From: UBA2365 sp964594045
GTDB taxonomy: Bacteria; Bacteroidota; Bacteroidia; Chitinophagales; Saprospiraceae
Length of the DNA: 64,000 nucleotides
Assembly: GCA_964594045.1 (NCBI GenBank)
Contig: CAZQKR010000009.1
Location: 56,117 to 120,116, forward strand
Reading direction: 5' to 3'
Shown here: in pieces, positions 50,293-60,083 of the stretch
Numbering within the stretch: the stretch's first letter is position 1
How the letters are laid out: each line of letters begins with the position of its first letter
Program-made: the position numbers and the translations under genes
Notes under the pieces: model-generated
What the model was told of the DNA's origin: nothing
The model's input: only the letters and a program-made list of their open reading frames with translations
Database searches by the model: none

Positions 50293-51786
50293 ATGAGAAA
50301 AGATTTTTGGATTTTCCTGTTGCTATTTGTTTCATTTTCTGCATCATTCGGTCAGATGCCTGACCGCGTTACTGAAGCACAGCTCAGTTCAGAAACCATA
50401 TTTCTGGACGCTCTTCAGTTGAAACTGCTTGAAAAATATGATGATGCCCTGAAGGCATTTACCGAGATGGAAAAGAGCGATCCTTCAAATGATGTGGTGC
50501 TTTTTGAAATAGCTAAAATCCATGAAGCGGTCAACAATTCTGCAGATGCCATCGTATATATAGAAAAAGCCCTGATTCTTCAACCCGATAATTTGGTTTA
50601 CAGACAATTTGCTATGGACTTGTACAGGGTGACCAACGATATGGCAAAATACAATCTCGCCCTGGAATATCAGATTGCCAAAGGCAAATACAATGATGAC
50701 CATTTTTACCAGCTGGTCAAAAATTACAATAAAATGGGGGATTACAAGGAATCCCTGAAGGTCTTGGACAGGCTGGAAAAAATGTCAGGATACACGAAAA
50801 AGATCGGCTTGACCAGAACGCGGATCTATCAGAGAGAACAGGACAACAAGAAACTGACAAAGGAACTGGCTAAACTCGAAAAAACATTTCCGTCAGATGT
50901 GGACGTTCTGCAACAGGTTGCCACCATCAAAAGCAGTATCAACGACCAGGAAGGCGCTATGGTCACCTATAAAAAGATCCTACAATTGGATCCTCAACAT
51001 GCCGGAGCTCAGATCTATATCGCTTCACAAAACAGCCAATCCAAATCAGAAGTACAATATCTGAGATCACTGGGCATCATTATGGAAAATGAAAGCCTTC
51101 AAAAGGATGAAAAAATTAAACAACTCATTCCTTTTGTGCCAAAAGCTGCTGAAAATCCTGAAATTTTCAGTATTTTACTGGAATATGCTGATATTCTGCA
51201 GAAACTTTACCCAAAGGACCCAAAAGTCAATGCCCTGCATGGCGATATCTATTATAATGCTCGACAACCGGCTGCAGCAGTAAAATTCTATAAGGAATCT
51301 CTGATTTATGTCAAAAGTGTGTTCGAAGTGTGGCTTCAATTGATGCAGGCGCTGGATATAACAGGACAATACGGGGAATTGGAGAAAACAGCCACAGAAG
51401 CCTTGAAATTATATCCCAGCCAGGCAGTTTGTTATTATTACGCCGGAAAAACCAAATTGATCACCGGAAAAACAGCTGCCAGCCTGGAGCTTCTGGAAGA
51501 AGGGATCAGTATTCCTTCCAAAAACAGTCCGTTGCATGCCGACATGCAGCTTTTAATGGTGGATGCCTGCATTCAGTTGAAAAAAAATAACCAGGCCCAG
51601 AAAATATTTGGGGAGTTGGAATCCAACCCAAACACCAGAAAAGACCACCCATATTTTCTTGAAATACAAGGTCATATTTTAAATTTTCAGGGTAAAAAAA
51701 GTGAAGCTTTGGATAAATGGAACCAGGCTATCCAGTCAGGAGCAAACAAAGAAAGAATTCAAAAACTTATTGAAGGGCTGAAATAA
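50293..51786 (+). CDS. Exported tetratricopeptide repeat protein
   Basis: The 497-residue protein has a signal peptide (MRKDFWIFLLLFVSFSASFGQ) and about ten TPR-type helix pairs along its length (ALKAFTEMEKSDPSNDVVLFEIAKIHE, ALILQPDNLVYRQFAMDLY, ILQLDPQHAGAQIYIA, ALKLYPSQAVCYYYAG). It probably sits in the periplasm or at the inner face of the outer membrane as a scaffold. It precedes a DUF4292 lipoprotein (6 bases) and an EnvC-like protein, a gene order I recall as conserved in Bacteroidota. A role in envelope or cell-wall assembly is inferred. The ATG at 50293 is preferred over a TTG five codons upstream. Confidence 0.85.
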   Translation: MRKDFWIFLLLFVSFSASFGQMPDRVTEAQLSSETIFLDALQLKLLEKYDDALKAFTEMEKSDPSNDVVLFEIAKIHEAVNNSADAIVYIEKALILQPDNLVYRQFAMDLYRVTNDMAKYNLALEYQIAKGKYNDDHFYQLVKNYNKMGDYKESLKVLDRLEKMSGYTKKIGLTRTRIYQREQDNKKLTKELAKLEKTFPSDVDVLQQVATIKSSINDQEGAMVTYKKILQLDPQHAGAQIYIASQNSQSKSEVQYLRSLGIIMENESLQKDEKIKQLIPFVPKAAENPEIFSILLEYADILQKLYPKDPKVNALHGDIYYNARQPAAAVKFYKESLIYVKSVFEVWLQLMQALDITGQYGELEKTATEALKLYPSQAVCYYYAGKTKLITGKTAASLELLEEGISIPSKNSPLHADMQLLMVDACIQLKKNNQAQKIFGELESNPNTRKDHPYFLEIQGHILNFQGKKSEALDKWNQAIQSGANKERIQKLIEGLK

Positions 51787-51792
51787 ACAGGC

Positions 51793-52554
51793 ATGAAAAT
51801 ACATCCCATCTATTTTTTTCTGTTTGTAACTATTTGGTTCACTATGAGTTCCTGTGCATCCAAAAAAGCATTTAATTCTATTGCCGACCAACCTTCCGAA
51901 CCAGATCAAAAACTTCGGGAAATCGAATCGGGTAATCTGGATTTTGACTGGTATTTTGCAAGGGGTACGGCGACTGTGAACTTTGAGCAATCCAGCCTGA
52001 CATCAAATGCAGAAATTCGGATCAAAAAAGACTCTGCGATCCTGGTTGTATTACGGATGATCGGCCTGGAAATTGGCAGAGCATTGATCACCAGGGATTC
52101 TTTTTTCCTGATCAACAGGATGGAAGGAAATTATATGGCCGAACCGGTGGATTTTATATCCGGTTTGTATAAAATCCCCTTTCTATACCCAGAATTGGAG
52201 CAGATCATGATTGGTAATCACCTTGTTAAGGGGATGAAAGCTTTAGAACTTATTGAATCTAAAGGCATAATGGTCCTTAAGACTTCCGGAGAACGCATGA
52301 ATGCCGTTTTTCAGCTGAACAGGAATGAGATATCATCAGCGAAATACGTGCTTCCGGCAGGGGATTCAATGGAGATGTTTTTCGAGCGTTATGAATCTGT
52401 TGCCAAAAAGAAAAGAAGTCCATTACATCGCACGTATTTTTACCCGGTAAAAGAAAATGCCGAATTTTCACTGGAATTACATCTGGATGAAGTAGAGTTG
52501 AACAAGGAAAAATCGATGAAATTTGAAATTCCGTCAAAATATACCAGGATTTAA
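51793..52554 (+). CDS. DUF4292 lipoprotein
   Basis: The 253-residue protein has a lipoprotein signal (PIYFFLFVTIWFTMSSC, lipobox MSSC with Cys at residue 20). A beta-rich domain follows (WYFARGTATVNFEQSSLTSNAEIRI, ILVVLRMIGLEIGRALITRDSFFLINR) that fits DUF4292, a LolA/LppX-like fold. Such proteins may carry or bind lipids at the outer membrane; this is inference from fold. It is separated by six bases from the TPR gene and overlaps the EnvC-like gene by 32 bases, so the three form an operon. Confidence 0.85.
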   Translation: MKIHPIYFFLFVTIWFTMSSCASKKAFNSIADQPSEPDQKLREIESGNLDFDWYFARGTATVNFEQSSLTSNAEIRIKKDSAILVVLRMIGLEIGRALITRDSFFLINRMEGNYMAEPVDFISGLYKIPFLYPELEQIMIGNHLVKGMKALELIESKGIMVLKTSGERMNAVFQLNRNEISSAKYVLPAGDSMEMFFERYESVAKKKRSPLHRTYFYPVKENAEFSLELHLDEVELNKEKSMKFEIPSKYTRI

Positions 52555-53749
52555 TCCTTTGTGGTTAGTTTTTTGCGCAAGTATTTTTACGTACACCGGT
52601 CTTTGGGGGCAATCCAAAACCAGGCTGGAGAAAGAGCGTATGGAGATCATTGAAAAGATCGACTACACTTCAAGGCTACTTGAGCAAAAAAACAGGGAAA
52701 GGATCGCCACAACTGAAGATTTGAAACTGATTCAGGATCAGATTGATAACAGGAAAAAAATCATTGAAAATATCCGGAGATCCATCCTGCTTACGGAAGA
52801 ACAATTGGGTCATCAAAAAATTATACAGGATTCTTTATTACAAAAACACCGTGCAAAATTACATAACTATCACAAACTGATCCGGATGAGTTATGTCCGG
52901 ATGTTGACAGAAAACAAGCTGGTATACCTGTTATCTTCCAAAAGCTGGAGTGAATCACTTTACAGGATTAGAAGCATCCGTACCATTGAAAACTACTTAT
53001 TCAGGCAGATCAAGGCCATGTCTGATCAGAGCAAAAAGATAGGAATTGCCCTTAAAAAGATCCGTAGTGAACAGGCTGATCTCCAGGATCTGTTGAAGGA
53101 GGAAGAGATCAGTATAAACAGTCTTGAGAACGATGAAGCGATCAAAGACCAGATACTGGCAAACCTGGAAAGCGATCAGGAAAAACTTAAACAAGACCTG
53201 GAAAAACAACGAAAAGCCAGGGAAGCCCTGAACCGTGAAATTGAAAGAACCATTCTATCTGCTTTGGGTGGTTCAGACTATGCTGCCGTTACAGAAAAAG
53301 ATAATAAGCCAATAGTACCCAAAACAGACATTTCAAAGCTCAGATTTTCAAAGCAAAAAAAATTGCTTCCCTGGCCCGTTGACAGAGGTGTGATCGTATC
53401 GGCATTCGGCAGACAAAAACACCCAAGCTTGAAGGATGTCATCATTGCCAATAATGGGATAGATATTTCCTGTGTCCCGGGAAGCAATATCAAAGCTGTT
53501 TTCGAAGGAAATGTTGTCCGGGTGATGCAGATAACAGGTAATAATATGATGATCATCCTCAAACATGGCGAATATTTTACGGTCTATTCCAGGATGTCTG
53601 AAGTAAAGGTTTCTCAGGGTCAGTCTGTTGAAGCCGGACAGATCCTGGGCAGTCTTCCTGAAACAGGTGAATCCATATTGCATTTCCAGGTCTGGAAAGA
53701 TAAGATCAAGCTGGATCCTGAGGACTGGTTGCGAAAGCAAAGCAATTAG
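52523..53749 (+). CDS. EnvC-like murein hydrolase activator with degenerate M23 domain
   Basis: The 408-residue exported protein has a long coiled-coil region (about residues 30-250, from SKTRLEKERMEIIEKIDYTSRLL) and a C-terminal LytM/M23 domain (about 285-405). In active M23 peptidases the motifs are HxxxD, YxHL and HxH. Here they read NNGIDIS, YSRMSEV and ILHFQVW, so at least two zinc ligands are replaced. This is the EnvC pattern, in which the domain activates amidases during septum splitting rather than cutting murein. It is the last gene of the TPR-DUF4292-EnvC operon. The start overlaps the upstream gene; the signal sequence lies at about residues 13-29. Confidence 0.88.
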   Translation: MKFRQNIPGFNPLWLVFCASIFTYTGLWGQSKTRLEKERMEIIEKIDYTSRLLEQKNRERIATTEDLKLIQDQIDNRKKIIENIRRSILLTEEQLGHQKIIQDSLLQKHRAKLHNYHKLIRMSYVRMLTENKLVYLLSSKSWSESLYRIRSIRTIENYLFRQIKAMSDQSKKIGIALKKIRSEQADLQDLLKEEEISINSLENDEAIKDQILANLESDQEKLKQDLEKQRKAREALNREIERTILSALGGSDYAAVTEKDNKPIVPKTDISKLRFSKQKKLLPWPVDRGVIVSAFGRQKHPSLKDVIIANNGIDISCVPGSNIKAVFEGNVVRVMQITGNNMMIILKHGEYFTVYSRMSEVKVSQGQSVEAGQILGSLPETGESILHFQVWKDKIKLDPEDWLRKQSN

Positions 53750-53830
53750 TCCGCTGCACTGGCTAACTCTTTTTACCGAGACAGTTTCAGCATTTGACGA
53801 GAACCGATTCTTTTATTGAAGGATAATGGG

Positions 53831-53838
53831 TATTTTTG
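53831..53838 (+). promoter_or_regulatory. Probable -7 element of hflX
   Basis: TATTTTTG matches TAnnTTTG and would start transcription near 53845, about 60 bases before the ATG. No correctly spaced TTG is seen. Confidence 0.4.
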
Positions 53839-53905
53839 CCTCAAATCAATATATTTCAGAAACATGTATTTACTTTGCATGTTTTTATGAAAAAAAATCT
53901 TTAGC

Positions 53906-55120
53906 ATGAGTGATAACTGGAAAGTCGGGAAAAAGAAACATCAGCGTGCAGTTGAGCTGGAACCGGAAAAAGCGGTTTTGGTCGGCTTATCCTACGGTGA
54001 TCAAACCCCGGAAGATGTGAGGATTTTCCTGGATGAACTGGCATTTCTGGCCAAGACTGCGGGTGCTGAAGTGATCAAGGTTTTTGAGCAAAAACTGCCT
54101 CAACCGGATTCAAAATATTTTATTGGCAAGGGAAAACTGCAGGAAATTGTTGATTATCAGGAAATTCAGGAATTTGATCTGGTGATCTTTGATGATGACC
54201 TGACCGGAAAACAGACGAATCTGCTTGAGCAGGAATTGGGTGTAAAGATCATCGACCGAAGTTCACTGATCCTGGATATTTTTGCCAAAAGAGCTCAGAC
54301 CGCACAGGCAAAAACACAGGTGGAATTGGCTCAGTTACAGTATTTACTGCCAAGACTGCGGGGTTTGTGGTCACACCTGGAAAGGCAGCGGGGTGGTATC
54401 GGAATGAGAGGCCCTGGAGAACAGGAGATTGAAACTGACCGCAGGATAGTCCGGGACAAAATAGCCCAGCTGAAGCAAAAGTTATTAAAAATCGATACCC
54501 AAAACATCACTCAAAGAAAGCAAAGAGGGGAATTGATCAGGGTTTCCCTGGTCGGCTATACCAATGTCGGTAAATCCACACTCATGAATCTGCTGACCAA
54601 ATCCGATGTATTTGCCGAAGATAAATTATTTGCCACATTGGATACAACGGTGCGTAAAATGGTGATCGGAACGATGCCATTCCTTTTGTCCGACACTGTA
54701 GGTTTTATCAGGAAGCTGCCGCACCATCTGATCGAAAGTTTTAAATCCACGCTGGATGAAGTAAGGGAAAGCGACATTCTGTTACATGTGATCGATATCA
54801 GCCATCCACAGTTTGAAGACCAGATCAAAACGGTTTTGAACACGCTGCGGGACCTGAAGGTAGAGGATAAGCCTCAACTTTTTATTTACAACAAGGTTGA
54901 TCTTTACCGCGATGTGAATTTTGATGACCTGCTGGACAACAAAACCAGAAAGGAAATTCTCGGACAATTGAAAACGAATCTGGATCATACTTTTGATACA
55001 GATTCCGTCTTCATCTCTGCGAAACAAAAAGAAAACATTGATCATTTGCGGGAAAGGGTTAAAAACCTGGTGGAAGAAATGTACGAAATCCGTTATCCCT
55101 ATATGGTTAAAACCTGGTAA
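53906..55120 (+). CDS. hflX: Ribosome-associated GTPase HflX
   Basis: The 404-residue GTPase binds the 50S subunit and can split stalled or hibernating 70S ribosomes. The N-terminal HflX domain (about 1-200) includes KYFIGKGKLQEI and the arginine-rich LPRLRGLWSHLERQRGGIGMRGPGE. The G domain has P-loop GYTNVGKST, switch II DTVGFIRKLPH and NKVD. Length and motifs are complete. The gene is followed within 10 bases by a small membrane protein gene and then xth. Confidence 0.95.
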   Translation: MSDNWKVGKKKHQRAVELEPEKAVLVGLSYGDQTPEDVRIFLDELAFLAKTAGAEVIKVFEQKLPQPDSKYFIGKGKLQEIVDYQEIQEFDLVIFDDDLTGKQTNLLEQELGVKIIDRSSLILDIFAKRAQTAQAKTQVELAQLQYLLPRLRGLWSHLERQRGGIGMRGPGEQEIETDRRIVRDKIAQLKQKLLKIDTQNITQRKQRGELIRVSLVGYTNVGKSTLMNLLTKSDVFAEDKLFATLDTTVRKMVIGTMPFLLSDTVGFIRKLPHHLIESFKSTLDEVRESDILLHVIDISHPQFEDQIKTVLNTLRDLKVEDKPQLFIYNKVDLYRDVNFDDLLDNKTRKEILGQLKTNLDHTFDTDSVFISAKQKENIDHLRERVKNLVEEMYEIRYPYMVKTW

Positions 55121-55130
55121 ATATTTTATC

Positions 55131-55307
55131 ATGCGTGCAAATTTCCTTTTAATTTTTCTTCAGGTCGCTGATACGGTTGCTGTTGACACCACCAGCAATT
55201 TATATCGGATTGGCTATAAGATCGGATCATTTATACCATTTATAGTGATCGTGATCCTGTTCGGTTTTTATATTCGCAGTACACATTCATTCAGGAAGAA
55301 AAAATGA
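55131..55307 (+). CDS. Small single-span membrane protein, 58 residues
   Basis: MRANFLLIFLQVADTVAVD, then IGSFIPFIVIVILFGFYIR, then a basic tail (STHSFRKKK). One clear transmembrane helix with a positively charged end fits an inner membrane miniprotein. It starts 10 bases after hflX and overlaps the start of xth (ATGA), so it is very probably translated as part of one operon. Function unknown. Confidence 0.6.
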   Translation: MRANFLLIFLQVADTVAVDTTSNLYRIGYKIGSFIPFIVIVILFGFYIRSTHSFRKKK

Positions 55308-56068
55308 GAATAGTCACATTTAATGTAAATGGTATCCGTTCAGCTGTTCAGAAAGGTCTCTGGAAATGGGTTGCCGGCAAGAATATTGACATTTTGTGCC
55401 TTCAGGAAGTCAAAGCCGGAATGGAACAGGCTGACTTACAGGAAATCATGGACCTTGGCTATCATGCGGAATGGTTTGAAGCCGAGAAAAAGGGATACAG
55501 CGGAGTTGCCACCTTCTCAAAGCATCGGCCAGACAAGGTAATCCGCGGGATAGCAAATGAAGTTTTTGACCGGGAGGGCCGGGTTTTAAGAACAGATTTT
55601 GGCGACCTGACGGTATTGAACTGTTATTTCCCGTCAGGATCCAGCGGTGAAGACAGGCATGAATTCAAAATGGAATTTCTGGAATATTTCGGCAAATGGA
55701 TTAAACCAGTCCGGGCAGAACGTACCAGATCCATCGTTCTTGGCGATTACAACATTGTCCACCAGGCACTGGACATTCATAATCCCACGCGGAAAGACAA
55801 TCCTTCCGGTTACCGGCCTGAAGAAAGAGCGTGGATGGATGAATGGTTCAATTCAGGTTGGAAGGATGCTTTCAGGGAAATGAACCCGGATTTGCAATCC
55901 TTTAGCTGGTGGAGCTACCGGGCGGGATCCAGGCAGAAGGACAAAGGCTGGAGAATAGATTATTGTTCGGTATCTGAATCTTTTGCAGGAAGTATCATAT
56001 CGAGTTTTCACGACAAAGACGCAGCTTTTTCGGATCATTGCCCCGTGATCACTGATCTGAACCTTTAA
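55304..56068 (+). CDS. xth: Exodeoxyribonuclease III / AP endonuclease
   Basis: This 254-residue base-excision-repair enzyme hydrolyses DNA 5' to abasic sites and 3' ends. Motifs of the EEP superfamily are all visible: FNVNGIRSA, LCLQEVKA (metal-binding Glu), GYSGVATFSK, VLGDYNIVHQALDI (Asp/Asn pair), WWSYRAGSRQKDKGWRIDY and FSDHCPV (catalytic Asp-His). The start overlaps the small membrane protein gene by four bases. It converges on the thioredoxin-fold gene, nine bases away, without a visible terminator. Confidence 0.95.
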   Translation: MRIVTFNVNGIRSAVQKGLWKWVAGKNIDILCLQEVKAGMEQADLQEIMDLGYHAEWFEAEKKGYSGVATFSKHRPDKVIRGIANEVFDREGRVLRTDFGDLTVLNCYFPSGSSGEDRHEFKMEFLEYFGKWIKPVRAERTRSIVLGDYNIVHQALDIHNPTRKDNPSGYRPEERAWMDEWFNSGWKDAFREMNPDLQSFSWWSYRAGSRQKDKGWRIDYCSVSESFAGSIISSFHDKDAAFSDHCPVITDLNL

Positions 56069-56077
56069 GACCAGAAA

Positions 56078-57370
56078 TTAGTTGGTATTGATCCGCTGAA
56101 GAGGATTTTCGTTCGTTATAACTGGCATTTTTTGTGTATCGAGCATCAATTCAAGTACCGGCTCCAACGGAACCTGCAACTTTCTGGCCAGGCTGAGAGT
56201 ACTGATCGCTTCCGCCATTGCATTTTCGCGGTCTTTGTTTTTAATGTAAAGTCTTGTCAATACAGTATGATAATCCAGGTTGTCCGGCGATAATTTTTTT
56301 GCAGTTTTGGCAACTTCAATATAGTAAGGCGCATTAAAGTTTTCCATGACATACTCCATGTAAACCTTGATCATTTTGATCATCCTTTCATGATCCCGGG
56401 TAGCAAATTTCGAGATATATTTCCGTTGAAGTTCAAGGTATTCTGCGATCTTCTTTTTATTCAATGCCTGGGTGATCATATAATCATAAGTCCTTCTTTC
56501 AACCTCCAGGTTGGACACCAGAGCCAATAATTCAGCCACTTCAGCATATCCCGGTTCAGGCTGAATAGCATACAACCTTTTATGTATCAGATCATTGATT
56601 TTCCTATCCACATCTTCCTTACCAAAAGCTTCGTCAAATGATTTTCGGTTGTTTACCAAAAAATTGAAACCCGCTGACCTTGTATCATCCATAAAATTCA
56701 TGATGAAATACAGGTTTTTGATCGTGAGCAGCTGAACCTGTGATTCGAGATATTTTTTTACGTATTCATGAGCCATTCCGGATCTCAATCTGTAGTGCAC
56801 AATTGCCTGGTTGCTTAGTTTTTCAGCATTCTCATCCGGGAAAGGACCATACATCATGGAATAACTTCTGTACAGGGCTTCCATCTTTTTCTGGTCCGTC
56901 GGCACATCTTTTTGTTCTAAAGCATATCTGTAAAAAACATCCCTGATTTTTGGATCACGTATATATCTCAGATAACGTAAAATTTCGTTTGCATTTAAAT
57001 CGGATTCCAAAACAGCCATTTGCGTTTGATCCACATCCAGTATCAACAAAGACGGAAGGGCTCTGAGATTGTGTTTTTTGAATATGTATTGACCATCAGG
57101 CTTCAGAAAATCCAGTTTAACGTTGATGTAATTTTCAAACAAGTATGAACTGATCTCATCCCGGTGCAGCAAGGAATCCATCTTAATGCACTCCAGACAA
57201 GTGCTGTCAGAAGTGATATAATAAAGTGTCGGTTTGCTGTGCTCCAATGCAAAATCACGGGCCTGCTGGTAATTATTCAAAAAGATGAGCTTATCCTGGC
57301 CATTTGAATTTAAAGAACCGGTAATTAAAATAATTACCATCAGTATTTTTGCTAATTTGCAGATTTTCAT
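56078..57370 (-). CDS. Exported thioredoxin-fold protein with CxxC and helical repeats
   Basis: The 430-residue protein has a signal peptide (LAKILMVIILITGSLNSNGQ). A thioredoxin-like domain (about residues 30-135) has the unusual redox motif STCLECIKMD and the cis-proline segment LRALPSLLILD. About 290 residues of helical, TPR-like repeats follow to the C-terminus. The next gene upstream has a similar plan with a classical WCGPC, so both probably belong to a periplasmic redox or protein-folding function. The two genes are 123 bases apart and may be separate transcripts. Confidence 0.75.
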   Translation of the reverse strand: MKICKLAKILMVIILITGSLNSNGQDKLIFLNNYQQARDFALEHSKPTLYYITSDSTCLECIKMDSLLHRDEISSYLFENYINVKLDFLKPDGQYIFKKHNLRALPSLLILDVDQTQMAVLESDLNANEILRYLRYIRDPKIRDVFYRYALEQKDVPTDQKKMEALYRSYSMMYGPFPDENAEKLSNQAIVHYRLRSGMAHEYVKKYLESQVQLLTIKNLYFIMNFMDDTRSAGFNFLVNNRKSFDEAFGKEDVDRKINDLIHKRLYAIQPEPGYAEVAELLALVSNLEVERRTYDYMITQALNKKKIAEYLELQRKYISKFATRDHERMIKMIKVYMEYVMENFNAPYYIEVAKTAKKLSPDNLDYHTVLTRLYIKNKDRENAMAEAISTLSLARKLQVPLEPVLELMLDTQKMPVITNENPLQRINTN

Positions 57371-57493
57371 TATTTTATATATTTCTCAAGATGGACCCGA
57401 CTATTTTTTTATGAAGGTCATTCTGATACACAAAAGATCCTTTATTTCCATATTTCAATATAATACAGGAAGTTTGCTTACCCTTTCCCGGAC

Positions 57494-58678
57494 CTATTTC
57501 CTGGTCATCCTGTCAACCGAACCTGCCAGTTTATTGATTTCCAGGATCTTTTCCCGATCACCTTTTATTTCTGCCATTTTCAATGCATTGTTCAGATATG
57601 GCATACTTTCTTCATATTTTTTGTTCAGCAATAAAATCCTTGCATAACCCAGATTGGTTTCCAAAGTTTTTTCCTTTTTCACCATTTGATGTAAGGCATT
57701 TTCTGAAAATTCACCTATTTCTTGATGTTGTAAAAACATATTTTTCATATCCAGAATAAAATTGACTTTCTCCTCTGTAACGGGTATTATTCTCAGATAA
57801 TCCTGTGCTGCCTTATAATACGCATCTGCATTTATTGTTTTTTGAGCGAGATCAAGGTCAACTTCAAGGGAGAATTTCCTTGCATCACCCTTGCTGAATT
57901 TTTTAAACTTCTGTTTGGCTTCGTCAATCAATTCAGGTACATTGAATTCAAAGCCTTTGGAGGCAGTTGCCCAACATGCTTCATAAATTTTCTGGTCATA
58001 ATCAGCTTCAGAATATTGGGTCAGCAATGCTTTTCTGATCTCCGGACTGGTCAGCTGGTCAAAAAGTTTACTGTCACAATGGGTGGTACCTTCAAATATG
58101 ATCGTCGCTTTTTGCTCCTGTGTCAATCCGTAATCTTTCGAAATATAATCATAAATGATGTTAGAAGTTGGCTTGCCAACTTTTTTGAGGCTCTTGATAT
58201 AATTCAGCATAAATGCAAAATCCCGCGCTCCATCATTGTATTGTTTTTCATAATCAGCGGTTTTGTCATCTTTTTTCAAAGCTTCCTGCCCCATTTGAAT
58301 GAACAAGTCTACCGATTTGCCACCCACTTCACGGAAGAGGATCTTACCATCGCCATCGATGAACAAAAAAGTCGGATAAGCCCTGACATTGAACTTTTGA
58401 TTCAACGCCAGACCCATTTGTTTTTCCATGTCGATGGCCATGTTGACAAAATGCTTATTGTAAAAATCGCCGGCTTTTTTGTCGGGGAATACAGCTGTCT
58501 TCATCCTTTTGCATGGACCACACCATTCAGCATAGGCATCAACAAAGATCAACTTACCCTCCTGCTTAGCCTGAACCAGAGCTTCTTCAAAAGTACCTTC
58601 AAAAAATTTCATTCCCTGCCCAAAAACTAAATGACTGAAAAAGAGCAAGGTAAGTAACAGCATTAAATTCCTCATCAT
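57494..58678 (-). CDS. Exported thioredoxin family protein with TPR-like C-terminus
   Basis: The 394-residue protein has a signal peptide (MLLLTLLFFSHLVFGQ). A thioredoxin domain (about residues 22-135) has VDAYAEWCGPCKRMKTAVFP and the cis-Pro segment VRAYPTFLFIDGDG. A helical region follows (about 140-394) with a TPR-like end (NLGYARILLLNKKYEESMPYLNNALKMAE). It likely reduces or isomerises disulfides of exported proteins. Either of two adjacent methionines could initiate. Confidence 0.88.
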   Translation of the reverse strand: MMRNLMLLLTLLFFSHLVFGQGMKFFEGTFEEALVQAKQEGKLIFVDAYAEWCGPCKRMKTAVFPDKKAGDFYNKHFVNMAIDMEKQMGLALNQKFNVRAYPTFLFIDGDGKILFREVGGKSVDLFIQMGQEALKKDDKTADYEKQYNDGARDFAFMLNYIKSLKKVGKPTSNIIYDYISKDYGLTQEQKATIIFEGTTHCDSKLFDQLTSPEIRKALLTQYSEADYDQKIYEACWATASKGFEFNVPELIDEAKQKFKKFSKGDARKFSLEVDLDLAQKTINADAYYKAAQDYLRIIPVTEEKVNFILDMKNMFLQHQEIGEFSENALHQMVKKEKTLETNLGYARILLLNKKYEESMPYLNNALKMAEIKGDREKILEINKLAGSVDRMTRK

Positions 58679-58956
58679 AAATTTTTATCCGCTTATTTTA
58701 CCGAAGCGCAAATATAATGCGCCTGATTGACAGAAAATTTTAATTAACAGTTAAAAAGATGAACTTAGCATTGAAAAAGATACATTTTTAATAAAGTTTA
58801 ACAAAAATCATACCTGCCTGATACTCATAACGAATTAATTGATCAATAATTATAAAGAAAGATATCAATGCAATGACATCCGAAATATAACAGTAACCCT
58901 GCCGGGAAAGTTGTCTTGAAAATAGTTCTGATATACAAAGTCATTGAAATCAATAG
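58679..58956. other. Divergent intergenic region
   Basis: AT-rich, with no gene. It holds the promoter of the thioredoxin gene (not clearly recognisable) and lies just left of the well-formed promoter at 58957-58985. Confidence 0.4.
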
Positions 58957-58985
58957 TTGAGAATCTAAAATACTTTGTAATTTTG
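58957..58985 (+). promoter_or_regulatory. Bacteroidota-type promoter of the Ppx/GppA-like gene
   Basis: TTG (58957-58959) and TAATTTTG (58978-58985) are separated by 18 bp. The transcript would start near 58992, giving a leader of about 90 bases. Confidence 0.65.
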
Positions 58986-59082
58986 AACTATTGAATATGG
59001 TCAGCACGTTAAGAATGAAGTTATTGAACCAAATTATATAAAATTTCTACTAACCAATCATTTAACTTTCAAATCACATTCT

Positions 59083-60066
59083 ATGAAATTAACTACGCTT
59101 TCAAAAATCCTCATTGTTTTGGCATTGATGGTCGCTCTTTTCTTTGTTTTCAAAAAATTCCTGCCAAAAACAGAAAACAGCGAAGCAGAAGCAGAAAAAA
59201 TTGAAAGTACAGAAAATGTACAGGCTGACGAAGCTGCAAATGCGATCAACACTGAGGCTGCCATTAAAAAATTTGAGTTCACACCAGACGCTCCGGTAAA
59301 TGGAAAACTTAAGGGTGTAGTGGAACTCGGTGCTGCCGGATTCAACAGCTTCATCATCAACATTGATAAAAATAAAAACTGGACGCTTGAAAAAGCTGAA
59401 TTTGGCAACAGCCTGGTTTACGACGGGATGGCCACTAATGAAGATGTCAGAAACGGCCTGAAAAAATACATTTCCGGCATGCTGGATTTCGGCGTTCCGG
59501 GCAAAGAAATTCATTTTGTGGTCAGTTCAGGTGCCAAATCCGTTCCGGCAACACAAATGATCATAGATGAATTGAAAAAAATGAAGTATTTCGTGAATGA
59601 GGTAACACCTGAAAGGGAAGCCCAGTTGGCCCTAAAGTCCGTTTTGCCCAAAGGTTTTGAATCCAATGCGTTCGTAGTGGATATCGGTTCAGGCAATACC
59701 AAGATCAGCTGGATGGAAGGTAATAAGATCATAGGTAAGGAAACTTTCGGTGCAAAATATTACAACAATAATACTCCGGATGATGAGGTTGCTGCAAAAG
59801 TGAAAGAGGTCAGCAGGACTGTTCCTTCAGATAAAACCGAATACTGCTTCATCATTGGCGGTATCCCCTTTGAACTGGCAAAACAAGGCCGTGAAGGAGA
59901 AGAGCGTTATACTGTATTGCAAAATCCTGCTGATTATAAAGCAGATGGCGCAAAAATGAAGTCCGGTCTTAATATTTATAAAAATATCATGGAAGGCACC
60001 GGCTGCAAAACTTTTGTTTTTGACTGGCATGCCAATTTCACAATTGGATTTTTACTCACTTTATGA
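59083..60066 (+). CDS. Membrane-anchored Ppx/GppA-like ASKHA-fold protein
   Basis: The 327-residue protein has one N-terminal transmembrane helix (KILIVLALMVALFFVFKKF) and an acidic linker (ENSEAEAEKIESTENVQADEA). A domain follows with the order of exopolyphosphatase/GppA proteins: HFVVSSGAKSV (compare the ATSA-R segment), VNEVTPEREAQLAL (compare the ISGxEEA segment), FVVDIGSGNTKISW (phosphate-loop DxGSGxT) and FIIGGIPFELA (second glycine loop). The catalytic glutamate of the EEA motif is kept as EREAQ. The anchor places the domain on one membrane face, probably the periplasmic side, where a nucleotide substrate would be unusual. The gene has its own promoter and terminator. Confidence 0.7.
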   Translation: MKLTTLSKILIVLALMVALFFVFKKFLPKTENSEAEAEKIESTENVQADEAANAINTEAAIKKFEFTPDAPVNGKLKGVVELGAAGFNSFIINIDKNKNWTLEKAEFGNSLVYDGMATNEDVRNGLKKYISGMLDFGVPGKEIHFVVSSGAKSVPATQMIIDELKKMKYFVNEVTPEREAQLALKSVLPKGFESNAFVVDIGSGNTKISWMEGNKIIGKETFGAKYYNNNTPDDEVAAKVKEVSRTVPSDKTEYCFIIGGIPFELAKQGREGEERYTVLQNPADYKADGAKMKSGLNIYKNIMEGTGCKTFVFDWHANFTIGFLLTL

Positions 60067-60083
60067 CCTGATTGAATAAAAAC

